From the NCBI GenBank assembly GCA_963837775.1, contig CAWIOX010000035.1:186001-250000 (forward strand): a stretch of DNA of 64,000 nucleotides. The letters run 5' to 3'. Positions within the stretch are counted from its first letter, which is position 1. Every line of letters starts with the position of its first letter. The DNA comes from CAWIOX01 sp963837775 (GTDB lineage Bacteria > Pseudomonadota > Gammaproteobacteria > Burkholderiales > Burkholderiaceae_D). A program made the position numbers and the translations under genes. Under the pieces are notes generated by a model. It was not told the DNA's origin, ran no database searches, and saw only the letters and a program-made list of their open reading frames with translations. This document shows, in pieces, positions 26,794-36,500 of this stretch.

Positions 26794-27589
26794 ATGCCCC
26801 TGCTCCGCACCCTGCTCGCTTGTGTTCTGGCCCTGTTCCTGACGGCGGCCGGGGCGCAGGAGTTGGTCGCCGTGCCGCCGCTGAGCGCCCACGTGATGGA
26901 CCCGGCCGGCATGCTCAATGCGCAGCAGCGCACGACGCTGGACAATGTGCTCAAGGACTACGAAACCCGCAGCGGCAGCCAGATCGCGATCCTGCTGATT
27001 TCCAGCACCGCGCCGGAAGCCATCGAGCAATACAGCATCCGCGTGGCCGATGCCTGGAAGCTGGGACGCAAGGGGATCGATGACGGCGTGATCCTGATCG
27101 TCGCGAAAGACAACCCGAAAGCCTTGCGCCGGCTGCGCATCGAAGCCGGGCGCGGGATACAGGGCACGGTGACCGATGCCCAGTCGAAACGGATACTGCA
27201 GGACGTGATCGCGCCCTACTTCCGGCAAAACGACTATTACGGCGGGCTGACCGCCGCCATCACCGCACTGACCGCGCTGATGGATCAGGAGCATCTGCCG
27301 GCGCCGGACGGCAAAAAAGCGGCTGGCAGCGACAACACGCTATCCGACTGGCTGCCGATCCTTTTTACGTTTCTGTTTTTTGCCGCCATCATCTACCAGC
27401 GCTCGCGCAGCTCGTTCAAGCGCGGCGGCTGGGCCCGCTCTTCCGGCATCGTGATCGGCAGCGGCGGCGCTGGGCAGCAGTGCGGGCTGGGGCAGCGGCC
27501 GCAGTTCCGGCGGTGGCGGATCATCCGGTGGCGGGTTTTCCGGCGGCGGCGGTGGCTTTGACGGCGGCGGCGCCTCGGGAGATTGGTGA
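26794..27589 (+). CDS. TPM-domain (YgcG-like) membrane protein with Gly-rich tail, one +1 frameshift
   Basis: The N-terminal signal peptide (to about residue 22, TAAGAQE), the TPM domain (LNAQQRTTLDNVL, GSQIAILLISST, WKLGRKGIDDGVILIV) and a membrane helix (LPILFTFLFFAAII) form the standard YgcG layout. In the uninterrupted frame the tail becomes Arg-rich and ends at 27561. One base removed near 27460-27475 restores a Gly/Ser-rich tail ending FDGGGASGDW with a stop at 27587-27589, the expected family terminus. That stop overlaps the next start by one base. The break is probably a sequence error or recent indel. Confidence 0.85.
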
Positions 27590-28089
27590 TGAATCGTTTT
27601 TCACGCATGCAGCGGCATCTGCTCACGACCGCAAGCGCCGCCAAACGCGCGTTCCCGCAGGCCACGGTCAAGGCGATTGAAGCGGCCATCGCCGCGGGCG
27701 AGACCCTGCATCGGGCCGAACTGTGCCTGATCGTCGAGCCGGCATTGCCGCTGCAGGCGATCATGCACCGCGTGACGGCGCGCGAACGTGCCGGCGCGCT
27801 CTTCACGCAACACCGGATCTGGGATACCGAAGAAAATTGCGGCGTGCTGATTTACATCAATCTGGCCGACCACAAGGTCGAAATCGTCACCGACCGCGCG
27901 GTCGGGCGCCTGATACAGGCCAGCGACTGGCAGGCGATCTGCCATGCGATGACGCAGGGCTTTGCCCGCGGGACGTTTCACGACAGCACGCTTGCCGCGC
28001 TGACCCGGATCAATGCGCTGCTGCAGCAGCACTTCCCGGCCAACGGCGAGCGCCCGAATCAGATCGCCAACCAGCCGATCATCCTGTAA
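27589..28089 (+). CDS. TPM-domain protein
   Basis: The 166-residue product is a second TPM domain without signal peptide: the N-terminus is basic (MNRFSRMQRHLL), then a TPM-like body with GALFTQHRIWDTEENCGVLI, INLADHKVEIVTD and WQAICHAMTQGF. TPM domains occur in chloroplast Psb32-like and bacterial YgcG proteins; enzymatic activity is unproven. Its ATG overlaps the stop of the preceding corrected gene by one base. I reject the in-frame TTG 6 bp upstream as the start. Confidence 0.85.
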   Translation: MNRFSRMQRHLLTTASAAKRAFPQATVKAIEAAIAAGETLHRAELCLIVEPALPLQAIMHRVTARERAGALFTQHRIWDTEENCGVLIYINLADHKVEIVTDRAVGRLIQASDWQAICHAMTQGFARGTFHDSTLAALTRINALLQQHFPANGERPNQIANQPIIL

Positions 28090-28171
28090 TTCTGCGCGCC
28101 GCTGATGTACCCATGTCGACGATCCGAAAAGGCGCTTTTCAGGTCACAATGCGCGCTCAGCGCATGGTTTT

Positions 28172-28243
28172 ATACTGGGCAGTGTATATTTTACATACCC
28201 AATAAACATATGCGGGAAGCACTATAAAAATAGCGATACCCCC
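28172..28243 (+). repeat. 72-bp dispersed intergenic element, copy D
   Basis: This copy sits between the convergent ends of the TPM gene and dacB. It reads ATACTGGGCAGTGTAT, ATATTTTACATACCCAATAA, then TGCGGGAAG and ATACCCCC. The position equivalent to ATG in most copies is ATA here. The sequence GCGCATGGTTT before the dyad resembles the flanks of copies A and G. Confidence 0.75.
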
Positions 28244-28312
28244 TATTTTTTTCAAATCTTCGGATATTTTCAAAGCCTGTTCGCACCCTTCGTGGAGAAG
28301 GGCTAAACTTGG

Positions 28313-29725
28313 TTAGCCGTTCTCATACACCCACTGCAGCAATGCATCCTGCGCCGCTTGTCCTGCCGCTGCATTGCGGTGGTTGATCAGGTACACCACT
28401 GCGTAATACTTGCCCGAGGCGGCCTGCACATAGCCGGCCAGCGTGCGCACCTCTTGCAGCGATCCGGTCTTGATGTGCGCATGTCCGGCCACGCCCTGGC
28501 TGTTGAGGCGCTTGCGCATCGTGCCGTCCAGGCCCGCCAGCGGCATCGACGCAATGAACTCCGGCATCAAGGGCGACTGGAACGCCGCCAGCAGCATGCG
28601 CCCCATGGTGTCGGCCGCAATCCGCTCGCGGCGCGACAGTCCGGAACCGTTCTCCAGCACCAACTCCGGCGCATCGATCCCTTTGCCGGCCAGCCATGCC
28701 TTGACCGCCTGCGCGCTGCGCTGCGGATTGGCGGGCACGGCCGGATTATCGGCAGACAGCGCCAGAAACACCTGGCGCGCCATCACATTGTTGCTGAATT
28801 TATTGATGTCCCGAATCACTTCCGGCAACGCCGGCGAAACCCACTCGACCAGCAGGCGCGCATCCTGCGGCAGGCTGCCGTTTTTGACGGTGCCGCTGAT
28901 GGTGCCGCCCAGATCGCGCCAGAGTTGCGAAAAAACCATGCCGAAATATTGATTCTGCGTCATTTGATGCGGATGCACATGCCAGGTCTTTTCGCCGCAA
29001 GACGCAGAAAAGCCGCCGCGGAAGCTGACGCCGGCGCCATTGAATTCGGCGCGCAGCTTGTCCTGCCAGTCGCCGCATTGGCCATTGATCAAAGCGGGCG
29101 GGCTCACCGTGTAGCCTGCGGCCGGCACATTGAGCGCCACATTCACCGCGCGCGCGGCCTCGTCGGGCATGAAGCGAAACCCCATCGCGCCGTAATTGAG
29201 CAGCAAGGCATCCGGCCCGGCGTTATACGGTTTCAGCGGATCGCCATCGAACTCGGCCGCATCAAAGCGTTCTGCCTCGAATGCGGTGCGATCCAGCACC
29301 AGATCGCCGTGGATTTCGCGGATGCCTGCAGCGCGGATTTGGCGCAGGAACAGCCAGAAATTCTCCAGCACCAGCTTGGGATCGCCGCCGCCCTTGATGA
29401 TCAGATCGCCCTGCAATACCTCGCCGCTCTGTATCCCGGTCGCATAGGCGCGGGTTTTCCAGCTGTAGACCGGCCCCAACAAGTCCAGCGCCGCATTGGT
29501 CGTGACCAGCTTCATGGTCGATGCCGGATTGAACGGCTGGCCCGGATTGACGGCGAGCAGGGGCTGGCTGCTGCCGACCTCCTGCACCAGCACACCCAGC
29601 GCACGCAGCGGGATCTCGGCGCGCTGCAGTGCTGCCGCGACCGGCGACGGCAATTCCTGCGCCAGAACACTGCCGGCAAATAACAACAGACAACAAGCGG
29701 CGCGCAGCCGGGTCAATATATGCAT
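28313..29725 (-). CDS. dacB: D-alanyl-D-alanine carboxypeptidase/endopeptidase (PBP4 family)
   Basis: DacB is a periplasmic class C penicillin-binding protein that trims and cleaves peptidoglycan cross-links. The 470-residue precursor has a signal peptide ending VLAQ near residue 22. The serine-peptidase S13 motifs are all present: STMK (Ser69-Lys72), SNN in KFSNNVMAR, and KTG in HIKTGSLQEV. Length matches E. coli PBP4 (477). No frame disruption is seen. It is monocistronic, divergent from groES. Confidence 0.94.
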   Translation of the reverse strand: MHILTRLRAACCLLLFAGSVLAQELPSPVAAALQRAEIPLRALGVLVQEVGSSQPLLAVNPGQPFNPASTMKLVTTNAALDLLGPVYSWKTRAYATGIQSGEVLQGDLIIKGGGDPKLVLENFWLFLRQIRAAGIREIHGDLVLDRTAFEAERFDAAEFDGDPLKPYNAGPDALLLNYGAMGFRFMPDEAARAVNVALNVPAAGYTVSPPALINGQCGDWQDKLRAEFNGAGVSFRGGFSASCGEKTWHVHPHQMTQNQYFGMVFSQLWRDLGGTISGTVKNGSLPQDARLLVEWVSPALPEVIRDINKFSNNVMARQVFLALSADNPAVPANPQRSAQAVKAWLAGKGIDAPELVLENGSGLSRRERIAADTMGRMLLAAFQSPLMPEFIASMPLAGLDGTMRKRLNSQGVAGHAHIKTGSLQEVRTLAGYVQAASGKYYAVVYLINHRNAAAGQAAQDALLQWVYENG

Positions 29726-29894
29726 CGTTTCGATTCAACAAGGTAGGAATCCGGATTATCCCATGCGCGATCGACGATGAATTTGTGCTGCATTAACCCT
29801 GCCCCACAGCCCGCAATCGCCGCCATCGGACGCCGGACCAGCTGGCACTGCCATACAGCAACTTTACTTATTCCACAATATCGCGCCGGCCCGA

Positions 29895-29924
29895 CTTGAA
29901 AAAGCCAGACCTCGCCCCTATAAT
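29895..29924 (+). promoter_or_regulatory. groESL promoter (sigma-70-like, overlapping a sigma-32-like site)
   Basis: The 350-bp gap between dacB and groES holds this promoter and the CIRCE operator. TTGAAA (29896-29901) and a perfect TATAAT (29919-29924) are 17 bp apart. The same segment also reads CTTGAA, 14 bp, CCCCTATAA, which resembles the heat-shock sigma-32 consensus. This suggests basal plus heat-induced transcription. Confidence 0.8.
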
Positions 29925-29950
29925 TAGCACTCACTAGCAGAGAGTGCTAA
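29924..29950. promoter_or_regulatory. CIRCE operator (HrcA binding site)
   Basis: TTAGCACTC, nine bases, GAGTGCTAA is an exact CIRCE inverted repeat. It starts on the last base of the -10 box, so bound HrcA repressor would block initiation. The hrcA gene is not in this window. Confidence 0.97.
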
Positions 29951-30075
29951 CAACTCCCTCTAGCTCTGGCATTTTGCGGTTCGGCGACAGGCAATACCAA
30001 CATCGTCGGACCGCGATTTTACTTTGCGGCAAATATGCCGCTGAACATTAACCTATTGAATCTAAAGGAATTTCC

Positions 30076-30366
30076 ATGAACCTTCGTCCTTTGCACGATC
30101 GCGTCATCGTAAAACGCCTCGACCAGGAAACTAAAACCGCGTCCGGCATCGTTCTTCCTGAAGCTGCTGCCGAAAAACCGGATCAAGGCGAAATCCTGGC
30201 CGTAGGCAATGGCAAGATTCTGGAAAACGGTTCTGTTCGCGCGCTGGAAGTCAAAGTCGGCGACCGCGTCCTGTTCGGCAAATACTCAGGTCAGACTGTC
30301 AAAGTCGACGGCAACGAATTGCTCGTGATGCGCGAAGAAGACATCATGGCTGTTGTTCAAAAGTAA
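30076..30366 (+). CDS. groES: Co-chaperonin GroES
   Basis: GroES caps the GroEL ring during protein folding. The 96-residue product is standard: MNLRPLHDRVIVKRLDQE, the mobile-loop region ETKTASGIVLPEAA, and GDRVLFGKYSGQTVKVDG. AAAGGAATTT precedes the ATG. The gene follows the CIRCE-controlled promoter and groEL lies 96 bp downstream. Confidence 0.98.
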   Translation: MNLRPLHDRVIVKRLDQETKTASGIVLPEAAAEKPDQGEILAVGNGKILENGSVRALEVKVGDRVLFGKYSGQTVKVDGNELLVMREEDIMAVVQK

Positions 30367-30462
30367 TTCGACTAGTCCGCATAGTCCCGTTACACAAACA
30401 CTCTCAGGCTGGTAAGACTTTCAAGACTTGCCCGCCGCCAAAAATCAGTTCAGGAGATTCAC

Positions 30463-32117
30463 ATGGCAGCTAAAGACGTAGTATTTGGCGATTCAGCCCG
30501 TTCGAAAATGGTTGAAGGCGTCAACATTCTGGCCAACGCAGTTAAAGTAACTCTGGGCCCTAAAGGCCGTAACGTCGTGATCGAGCGCTCATACGGCGCG
30601 CCAACCATCACCAAGGACGGTGTATCGGTTGCCAAGGAAATCGAACTCAAAGACAAGCTCATGAACATGGGCGCGCAGATGGTGAAAGAAGTTGCATCCC
30701 GCACCAGCGACAACGCTGGCGACGGTACAACCACTGCCACCGTGCTGACCCAGGCTATCGTGCGCGAAGGCATGAAATACGTTGCTGCCGGCATGAACCC
30801 GATGGATCTGAAGCGCGGCATCGACAAGGCAGTTGCTGCAACTGTCATCGAACTGGCAAAAATCGCCAAGCCATGCACCACCACCAAAGAAATCGCCCAA
30901 GTCGGTTCGATCTCTGCCAACAGCGACACTTCGATCGGCGACCGTATCGCTGAAGCGATGGACAAAGTCGGCAAAGAAGGCGTGATCACTGTCGAAGACG
31001 GCAAATCCCTGAACGACGAACTCGACATCGTTGAAGGCATGCAGTTTGACCGCGGCTACCTGTCACCGTACTTCATCAACAATCCGGAAAAACAAGTTGT
31101 TCTGCTGGACAACCCGTTCATCCTGTTGTGCGACAAGAAAATCTCCAACATCCGTGACCTGCTGCCGATCCTGGAACAAGTCGCTAAAGCCGGCCGTCCA
31201 CTGCTGATCATCGCAGAAGACATCGAAGGCGAAGCACTGGCAACTCTGGTGGTCAACAACATCCGCGGCATCCTGAAAACTTGTGCAGTCAAAGCGCCAG
31301 GCTTCGGCGATCGTCGTAAAGCGATGCTGGAAGACATCGCAATCCTGACCGGCGGTCAAGTGATTGCTGAAGAAGTCGGCATGACTCTGGAAAAAGTCAC
31401 TCTGGAAGAGCTGGGCCAAGCCAAACGTGTTGAAATCGGCAAAGAAAACACCACCGTCATTGACGGCGCTGGTCAGCATGTTGCAATCGAAGCACGCGTA
31501 AAACAAGTACGCGTACAAATCGAAGAAGCAACTTCCGACTACGACCGCGAAAAACTGCAAGAACGCGTTGCCAAACTGGCAGGCGGCGTTGCCGTGATCA
31601 AGGTTGGTGCTGCAACTGAAGTCGAAATGAAAGAAAAGAAAGCCCGCGTTGAAGATGCATTGCACGCAACCCGCGCTGCAGTTGAAGAAGGTATCGTTCC
31701 TGGCGGCGGCGTTGCGCTGCTGCGCGCACGTGCCAACATCAACGTCACTGGCGACAATGCTGACCAAGAAGCCGGCATCAAGATCGTTCTGCGCGCAATG
31801 GAAGAGCCACTGCGCATGATCGTTCAAAACGCTGGCGAAGAAGCCTCTGTTGTTGTGGCAAAAGTATTGGCTGGCACAGGTAACTTCGGTTACAACGCTG
31901 CTAACGGTACTTACGGCGACATGGTGGAAATGGGCGTGCTGGATCCAGCAAAAGTAACCCGTTCCGCTCTGCAAAACGCAGCGTCGATCGCTTCGCTGAT
32001 GCTGACCACAGACTGCATGATCGCTGAGTCTGCAGATGACAAAGCAGCGGCAGCATGCCTGATATGGGCGGCATGGGCGGTATGGGCGGCATGGGTGGTA
32101 TGGGCGGCATGATGTAA
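30463..32117 (+). CDS. groEL: Chaperonin GroEL (C-terminal frameshift, -1)
   Basis: GroEL is the essential 60-kDa chaperonin. Residues 1 to about 526 are normal, with VTLGPKGRNVVIERSYGAP, the ATP loop SDNAGDGTTTATVL and VPGGGVALLRA. Read straight through, the frame ends at 32112 with a Trp/Ala-rich tail. Adding one base between 32041 and 32054 restores GMPDMGGMGGM-type repeats and a TAA at 32115-32117, the universal GroEL ending. The altered tail would line the folding chamber with Trp, so a missing base in the sequence is more likely than a real change. AGGAG precedes the ATG. Confidence 0.95.
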
Positions 32118-32165
32118 TAACCGCTCCGGTTATCGCATTACCGCAGAAGCGCCCCGCTTCTCGTT

Positions 32166-32203
32166 AAAAAGTCCCCGTCAGCGCAAGCTGACGGGGACTT
32201 TTT
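32166..32203. terminator. groEL terminator
   Basis: A 17-bp perfect stem (AAAAAGTCCCCGTCAGC and its complement) with loop GCAA ends in TTTTT, 49 bp after groEL. The symmetrical A and T tails allow action in both directions. Confidence 0.92.
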
Positions 32204-32489
32204 CGTTTACCCAAGATGACCAGCAGCACCATACAGATCTGCACCGCCACAACACCTCGCACAACCATCGCCGCCGGAGCGGCAAGCGCACCGGCAACCA
32301 GCCCCCCCAGAAATCGACGACAAGCCGCGCTTATGGCGGATGCGGATTGATTTAAAAGCAAACCCGCAGTCCGCGCACAAACGTATTTAAACTACTAAAA
32401 ATCGCTTATTGCAAAACGCAATAAAAATCAATGAATAGATGAGCAAAACACAAAAAAACAACATTTAAAAATAAAACCCTGCTATTTAC

Positions 32490-32608
32490 GTAAAATTACG
32501 TAGTGAATCACATATTTAAATGCAATAATCTGAAAAATTATCTAGTAAAATTACATTTAAGTCAGTCGAATACCGTCCGATCGGCTACAATTGAAGTAAA
32601 ACTACATA
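32490..32608 (+). promoter_or_regulatory. Three repeats of GTAAAA(T/C)TAC upstream of the porin gene
   Basis: The 587-bp gap between groEL and the porin gene holds the groEL terminator, a G/C-rich stretch with no supported gene, and an A/T-rich leader from 32340. Within the leader, GTAAAATTACGTA (32490), GTAAAATTACAT (32545) and GTAAAACTACATA (32596) recur 55 and 51 bp apart, about five helical turns. They could be activator or repressor sites for the porin; the regulator is unknown. Confidence 0.45.
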
Positions 32609-32704
32609 ATTAATTGAGTCAATGCTTTGATCGGAAAGCGGCTCAATGACAAAAAGTGGCTGACTAGCCATAGTTTTTAATCACAATCTAGGAGATGAAA
32701 CTGT

Positions 32705-33630
32705 ATGAACGCAATCAAGAAAAGCCTGCTGTCCGCCGCCGTCATCGGCGCCACACTGGCCATCGCATCATCGGCCGCACTGGCGCAATCGAACGTCACC
32801 ATCTACGGCAACCTGTCCCTGTCCCTGACCAAAGCAACCGGACACGTCGACTGCGGTCAATGAAACCGGCTTCGGCAGCAACATCGGCTTCAAGGGCACC
32901 GAAGATCTGGGCGGCGGTCTGGCCGCTTATTTTGATTTCCGTAGCAATTTCGCAGCAGACAAAGGCACGCAGAACGGCGTGCTGTTCGACGAAAAGAGCT
33001 TCGTCGGTCTGAAAGGCGCATTCGGCTCGGTCCAGATCGGTCGTTTCGCCAATGGCTTCGACGATATCAGCTTCAAGGCCTTCGGTGACACCGTCGCCTC
33101 CGAGCACAGCATCAGCTCTGCCTATTTCAAGAATGCCAACACCATCGGTTACTACTCGCCTGACTTTGGCGGCCTCACTGTCGCTGCAACAGTCGCGCTG
33201 AAAGAAGCCGGCTTGAATGGTTTCACCGAAAATGTCAGCTCCGTCAGAGCCAAGTATGTGAACGGCCCGATCAGTGCCGGGATTGCCTATGAGCGCAACG
33301 GCAATGTCGCCGGTTCCAACAAATACAATACCGTGATCGCCGGCGGCGCCTATGATTTCGGCGTGGTCAAGCTCAATGCTGACTATGCGAAGGCATCGGT
33401 CACCGACGAGAGCAATCTGCGCGTAGGTCTTTCAGCCCCGGTCGGCGCAGGCGCTGTCAAAGCGGCATTTACCAAAGGCGAAAAAATCCGATGTCGACAA
33501 ACAATACGGTCTCGGCTACTGGTACAACCTGAGCAAGCGCACGATGGTGTTTACCGATATCAACCGGACCAAGATGACGGCTGGCAACTCGGTCAATGCA
33601 GTTGATGTCGGCATCACGCACGCGTTCTGA
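32705..33630 (+). pseudogene. Gram-negative porin, interrupted by two +1 frameshifts
   Basis: This encodes a trimeric general-porin-type outer-membrane channel (Burkholderiales porin family). The start ATG 32705 has AGGAG upstream and gives a signal peptide ending ALAQ, then SNVTIYGNLSLSL. The frame hits TGA at 32861; one base removed near 32835-32850 continues into NETGFGSNIGFKGTEDLGGG and GSVQIGRFANGFDD. A second extra base in the A6 run near 33485 must be removed to reach YGLGYWYNLSKRTMVF and the terminal GITHAF with its C-terminal Phe. The corrected length is 307 residues, slightly short for the family (~350). Confidence 0.85.
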
Positions 33631-33718
33631 TCGCGTTTATCGGTAACAGTCGATGTGAGAAATACCTTTACTCCGCAGTGCGGCTGCACTTGTCCTGACA
33701 GCCGGGAGTAAGACTTTG

Positions 33719-33751
33719 GCGCCGTTCATCATTGATGGACGGCGCTTTTTT
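33719..33751 (+). terminator. Porin gene terminator
   Basis: GCGCCGT and ACGGCGC arms around a CATCATTGATG centre are followed by six T residues, about 90 bp after the porin stop. Confidence 0.88.
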
Positions 33752-33811
33752 ATTCAGATCAGGGTGTTGTGTTGATACCGATGAACTGGCTGCCCGCAGC
33801 AAGCGCAGAAC

Positions 33812-34610
33812 TCATTGCTGCCAGTTCGGCGCACGCTTGTCGATGAAGGCTTGCACGCCTTCCAGCGCTGCATCGTCCATCATGTTGCAGGCCATGGTTT
33901 GTCCGGCCAGCTGATATGCGGCATCGATGCCCATTTCCAGCTGCTGGTGAAACAGCTGCTTGCCCATCGCGACCGCCACTGCGGGCTTGGCCAGGATACT
34001 GGCCGCCAATGCGGCGACTTCGGCATCGAGTTGTTCCGGCTCCGCCACCCGATTGACCAGGCCGCGCGCCATCGCGGTTTCAGGCGTCGATGAAGTCGCC
34101 GGTCAGCAGCATTTCCATCGCCTGCTTGCGCGATACGTTGCGCGACAGCGCGACCGACGGGGTCGCGCAGAACAGGCCGAAATTGATGCCCGACACCGCA
34201 AACCGGGCCGCGCTGGAAGCGACTGCCAGATCGCACATCGCAACCAGCTGGCAACCGGCGGCGGTGGCGATGCCCTGCACCCTGGCGATCACCGGTTGCG
34301 GCAGTTGCTGGATGGTCAGCATCAGCTTGCTGCATTGCTTGAACAGGGTCTGGTAATAGTCCAGTGACGGCGCGGCGCGCATCTGCTTCAGGTCATGCCC
34401 GGCGCAGAACGCCCGGCCCTCGGCGGCCAGCACCACCACCCGCACCGCCTCGTCCTGGGCGATCGCCTCCAGCGCGGCTTGCAGCGCGGCCATCATCTGT
34501 TCGGACAGCGGGTTGAACTGCGCGGCCCGGTTCAGGGTCAGCGTGGCAATGCCGCCGCTGTCGCTGCGCAGCACCAGCGCCGCCTCGGTGATTGATCCTG
34601 CATCGTCCAT
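33812..34610 (-). pseudogene. Enoyl-CoA hydratase/isomerase family gene, one +1 frameshift
   Basis: This crotonase-family gene starts at ATG 34610 (AAGGGG upstream). Frame one covers LTLNRAAQFNPLSEQMMAAL, the oxyanion segment EGRAFCAGHDLKQM and GIATAAGCQLVAMCDLAVAS, and stops after GDFIDA at 34080. One base removed near 34078 continues into ETAMARGLVNRVAEPEQLD and ends DKRAPNW at 33812, about 265 residues in all. The GCQL segment has Gln where hydratases carry Glu144, so activity differs from classical hydration even if intact. The gene is monocistronic between the porin and repeat copy E. Confidence 0.85.
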
Positions 34611-34634
34611 TCCAGCCCCTTTCAGAGATATTTA

Positions 34635-34705
34635 ATACTCCACCCTGTATTAATTTACAACCAATGAAATCGTGCGGCAAGCACATGGTTTTAACGCATA
34701 CCCCC
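34635..34705 (+). repeat. 71-bp dispersed intergenic element, copy E
   Basis: This copy lies between the start of the hydratase-like gene and the end of the GTPase gene. It reads ATACTCCACCCTGTAT, then CCAATGAA, TGCGGCAAGCACATGG and ATACCCCC. It ends 15 bp from the ylqF stop. Confidence 0.76.
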
Positions 34706-34719
34706 ACGATTTCAAGCAA

Positions 34720-35652
34720 TTACAGATCTTCTTCCTCAGCCTCGTCATCATGGTCCATGATGCGCCGCGACTGCCCCAGCAGTACCGGCGGCACATAGGT
34801 GGCGAGCAAATGGATGCGGCTTTCCGGCGTCTCCAGGCTGATGCGACCCAGCACGCCGGTGCGGTAATCCTGCAGCAGGATATGCGCGGCTTTTTCGAAA
34901 TCCCAGTCGCCGCCCTTGAGCCGGAAGCCGCGCCGCAGCGCGACGCCTTCGACCACGCTGACTGCGTCCATGCCCTCGGTTTTCATGCCGTAACGCGTCG
35001 CCAGCAATTGCGGATAGCGCTGCAGCAGGATTTCGGCCAGGAAGATAGCGACTTCATCCTCCATCAACGCGTTGACACCGATCGCATGGCTGGCGGCCAG
35101 CATCAGGCCGTCGGTCGGGTGCGCGATTTTCGGCCACAGCATGCCCGGCGTATCAGTCAGGATCATGTTCTTGTTCAGGTACAGCCTTTGCTGCACCTTG
35201 GTCACCGCCGGCTCGTCGCCGACCTTGGCCACGCGCCTCTTGAGCAGCGCATTCATCAGCGTCGATTTGCCGACGTTGGGGATGCCCATGATCATCATCC
35301 GCAGCGGCTTGGTCGGCACGCCGCGGTGCGGCGCCTGCTCCAGGCACAGGGCCGGGATCTTCAGCACATCGGCCGGCTTCTTGCAGGACAGCGCGACCGC
35401 GCGCACGTTCTTCTGGCTGTTGTAAAAGGCCAGCCAGGCTTGCGTCGCGACCGGATCGGCCAGATCGCTCTTGTTCAGGATTTTCAGGCAGGGCCGCTGG
35501 CGGTGCAGGCGCAGCTCTTCGACCATCGGATTGCAGCTGGCTTGCGGGATGCGGGCATCGAGCACTTCGACGACCAGATCGGTCGTTTCCATGGTTTCCG
35601 CCGCCTTCTTGCGGGCGGCGTTCATGTGGCCGGGGAACCATTGTATGGACAT
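34720..35652 (-). CDS. ylqF: Ribosome biogenesis GTPase YlqF/RbgA
   Basis: This is a circularly permuted GTPase that acts in 50S ribosome assembly. The motif order G4-G5-G1-G3 is visible: NKSD at 60-63, SCKK at 89-92, GIPNVGKS at 123-130 and DTPG at 167-170. The N-terminal IQWFPGHMNAARKK is characteristic of the family. The 310-residue length is normal. In proteobacteria the exact ribosomal target is less well studied than in Bacillus. Confidence 0.94.
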   Translation of the reverse strand: MSIQWFPGHMNAARKKAAETMETTDLVVEVLDARIPQASCNPMVEELRLHRQRPCLKILNKSDLADPVATQAWLAFYNSQKNVRAVALSCKKPADVLKIPALCLEQAPHRGVPTKPLRMMIMGIPNVGKSTLMNALLKRRVAKVGDEPAVTKVQQRLYLNKNMILTDTPGMLWPKIAHPTDGLMLAASHAIGVNALMEDEVAIFLAEILLQRYPQLLATRYGMKTEGMDAVSVVEGVALRRGFRLKGGDWDFEKAAHILLQDYRTGVLGRISLETPESRIHLLATYVPPVLLGQSRRIMDHDDEAEEEDL

Positions 35653-35822
35653 GCGGAATCAATTCTTGCGGGATAAACCGCTATTGTACGGAGTTGTGGC
35701 GCCGGCCATCAAACTTCCGCCAAATCGGGATGCACTTTTGGCAGGACAGCCCCCTGTTCATGGATGCCCTGCCTGACCGAATCAAGCGTCAATTGCCGGC
35801 GCCGATCCGGCCGGATGCCGAC

Positions 35823-36470
35823 CTACTCCGCATCCGGCTGCCGTTCCGGATGCGCATTGATAAAGGCCGGCAATTCGGCACAGCGCGCATGAATCGCCGC
35901 AATGGTCGGGTACGGCGACAAATCCACCTTGAAGCGCTGCGCATTGAATACCTGCGGAATCAGGCAGCAGTCGGCCAGCGTCGGGCTGTCGCCATGGCAG
36001 AAGGCGCCGGTTTGGCGGTCGCGGGCCAGATGGGTTTCGATGGTGGCCAGCCCCTCCTGCACCCAGTGCCGGTACCACTCGGCCTTGGCGTCTTCCGACA
36101 GTTGCAGCATGCCGCCGAGATACTTGAGCACCCGCAGATTGTTCAGCGGGTGGATGTCGCAGGCGACGATCAGCGCCAACGCCCTGACCCTGGCCCGCCC
36201 CAGCGCATCGGCCGGAAGCAGCGCGATGTCCGGATAGACCTCCTCCAGATATTCCAGAATGGCCAGCGACTGGGTCAGCGTCGCATCGCCCTCCTGCAGG
36301 CTGGGCACCATCGCGCCGGGGTTGATCGCGCGGTAGCTGTCCTGCAACTGCTCGCCGCCGCCTTTCAGCAGATGCACCGGGATGCTCTGGTAAGCAAGCC
36401 CCTTCAGGTTCAGCGCAATCCTTACCCGGTAGGCGGCGGAGCTGCGAAAGTAGGTGTAGAGCTTTAACAT
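35823..36470 (-). CDS. maiA: Maleylacetoacetate/maleylpyruvate isomerase (zeta-class GST)
   Basis: MaiA uses glutathione to isomerise cis ring-cleavage products (maleylacetoacetate from homogentisate, or maleylpyruvate from gentisate). The 215-residue zeta GST has the N-terminal active-site motif YFRSSAAYRVRIALN, the thioredoxin-fold segment NPGAMVPSL, and the helical C-terminal domain with CDIHPLNNLRVLKYL. It is the last gene of the VOC-fah-maiA operon. No gene is seen in the 170 bp downstream. Confidence 0.92.
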   Translation of the reverse strand: MLKLYTYFRSSAAYRVRIALNLKGLAYQSIPVHLLKGGGEQLQDSYRAINPGAMVPSLQEGDATLTQSLAILEYLEEVYPDIALLPADALGRARVRALALIVACDIHPLNNLRVLKYLGGMLQLSEDAKAEWYRHWVQEGLATIETHLARDRQTGAFCHGDSPTLADCCLIPQVFNAQRFKVDLSPYPTIAAIHARCAELPAFINAHPERQPDAE

Positions 36471-36500
36471 GATGGCAATTCCATATCGGCGTCCCGCATG

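Noticed and set aside
32164..32361. 65-codon reverse ORF with hydrophobic product after groEL
   Set aside because: Codon use looks plausible, but it runs through the groEL terminator, has no ribosome site and matches no family I know.
32695..33012. Porin start at ATG 32695
   Set aside because: That ATG overlaps the ribosome site; the frame gives no signal peptide. ATG 32705 gives a proper one.
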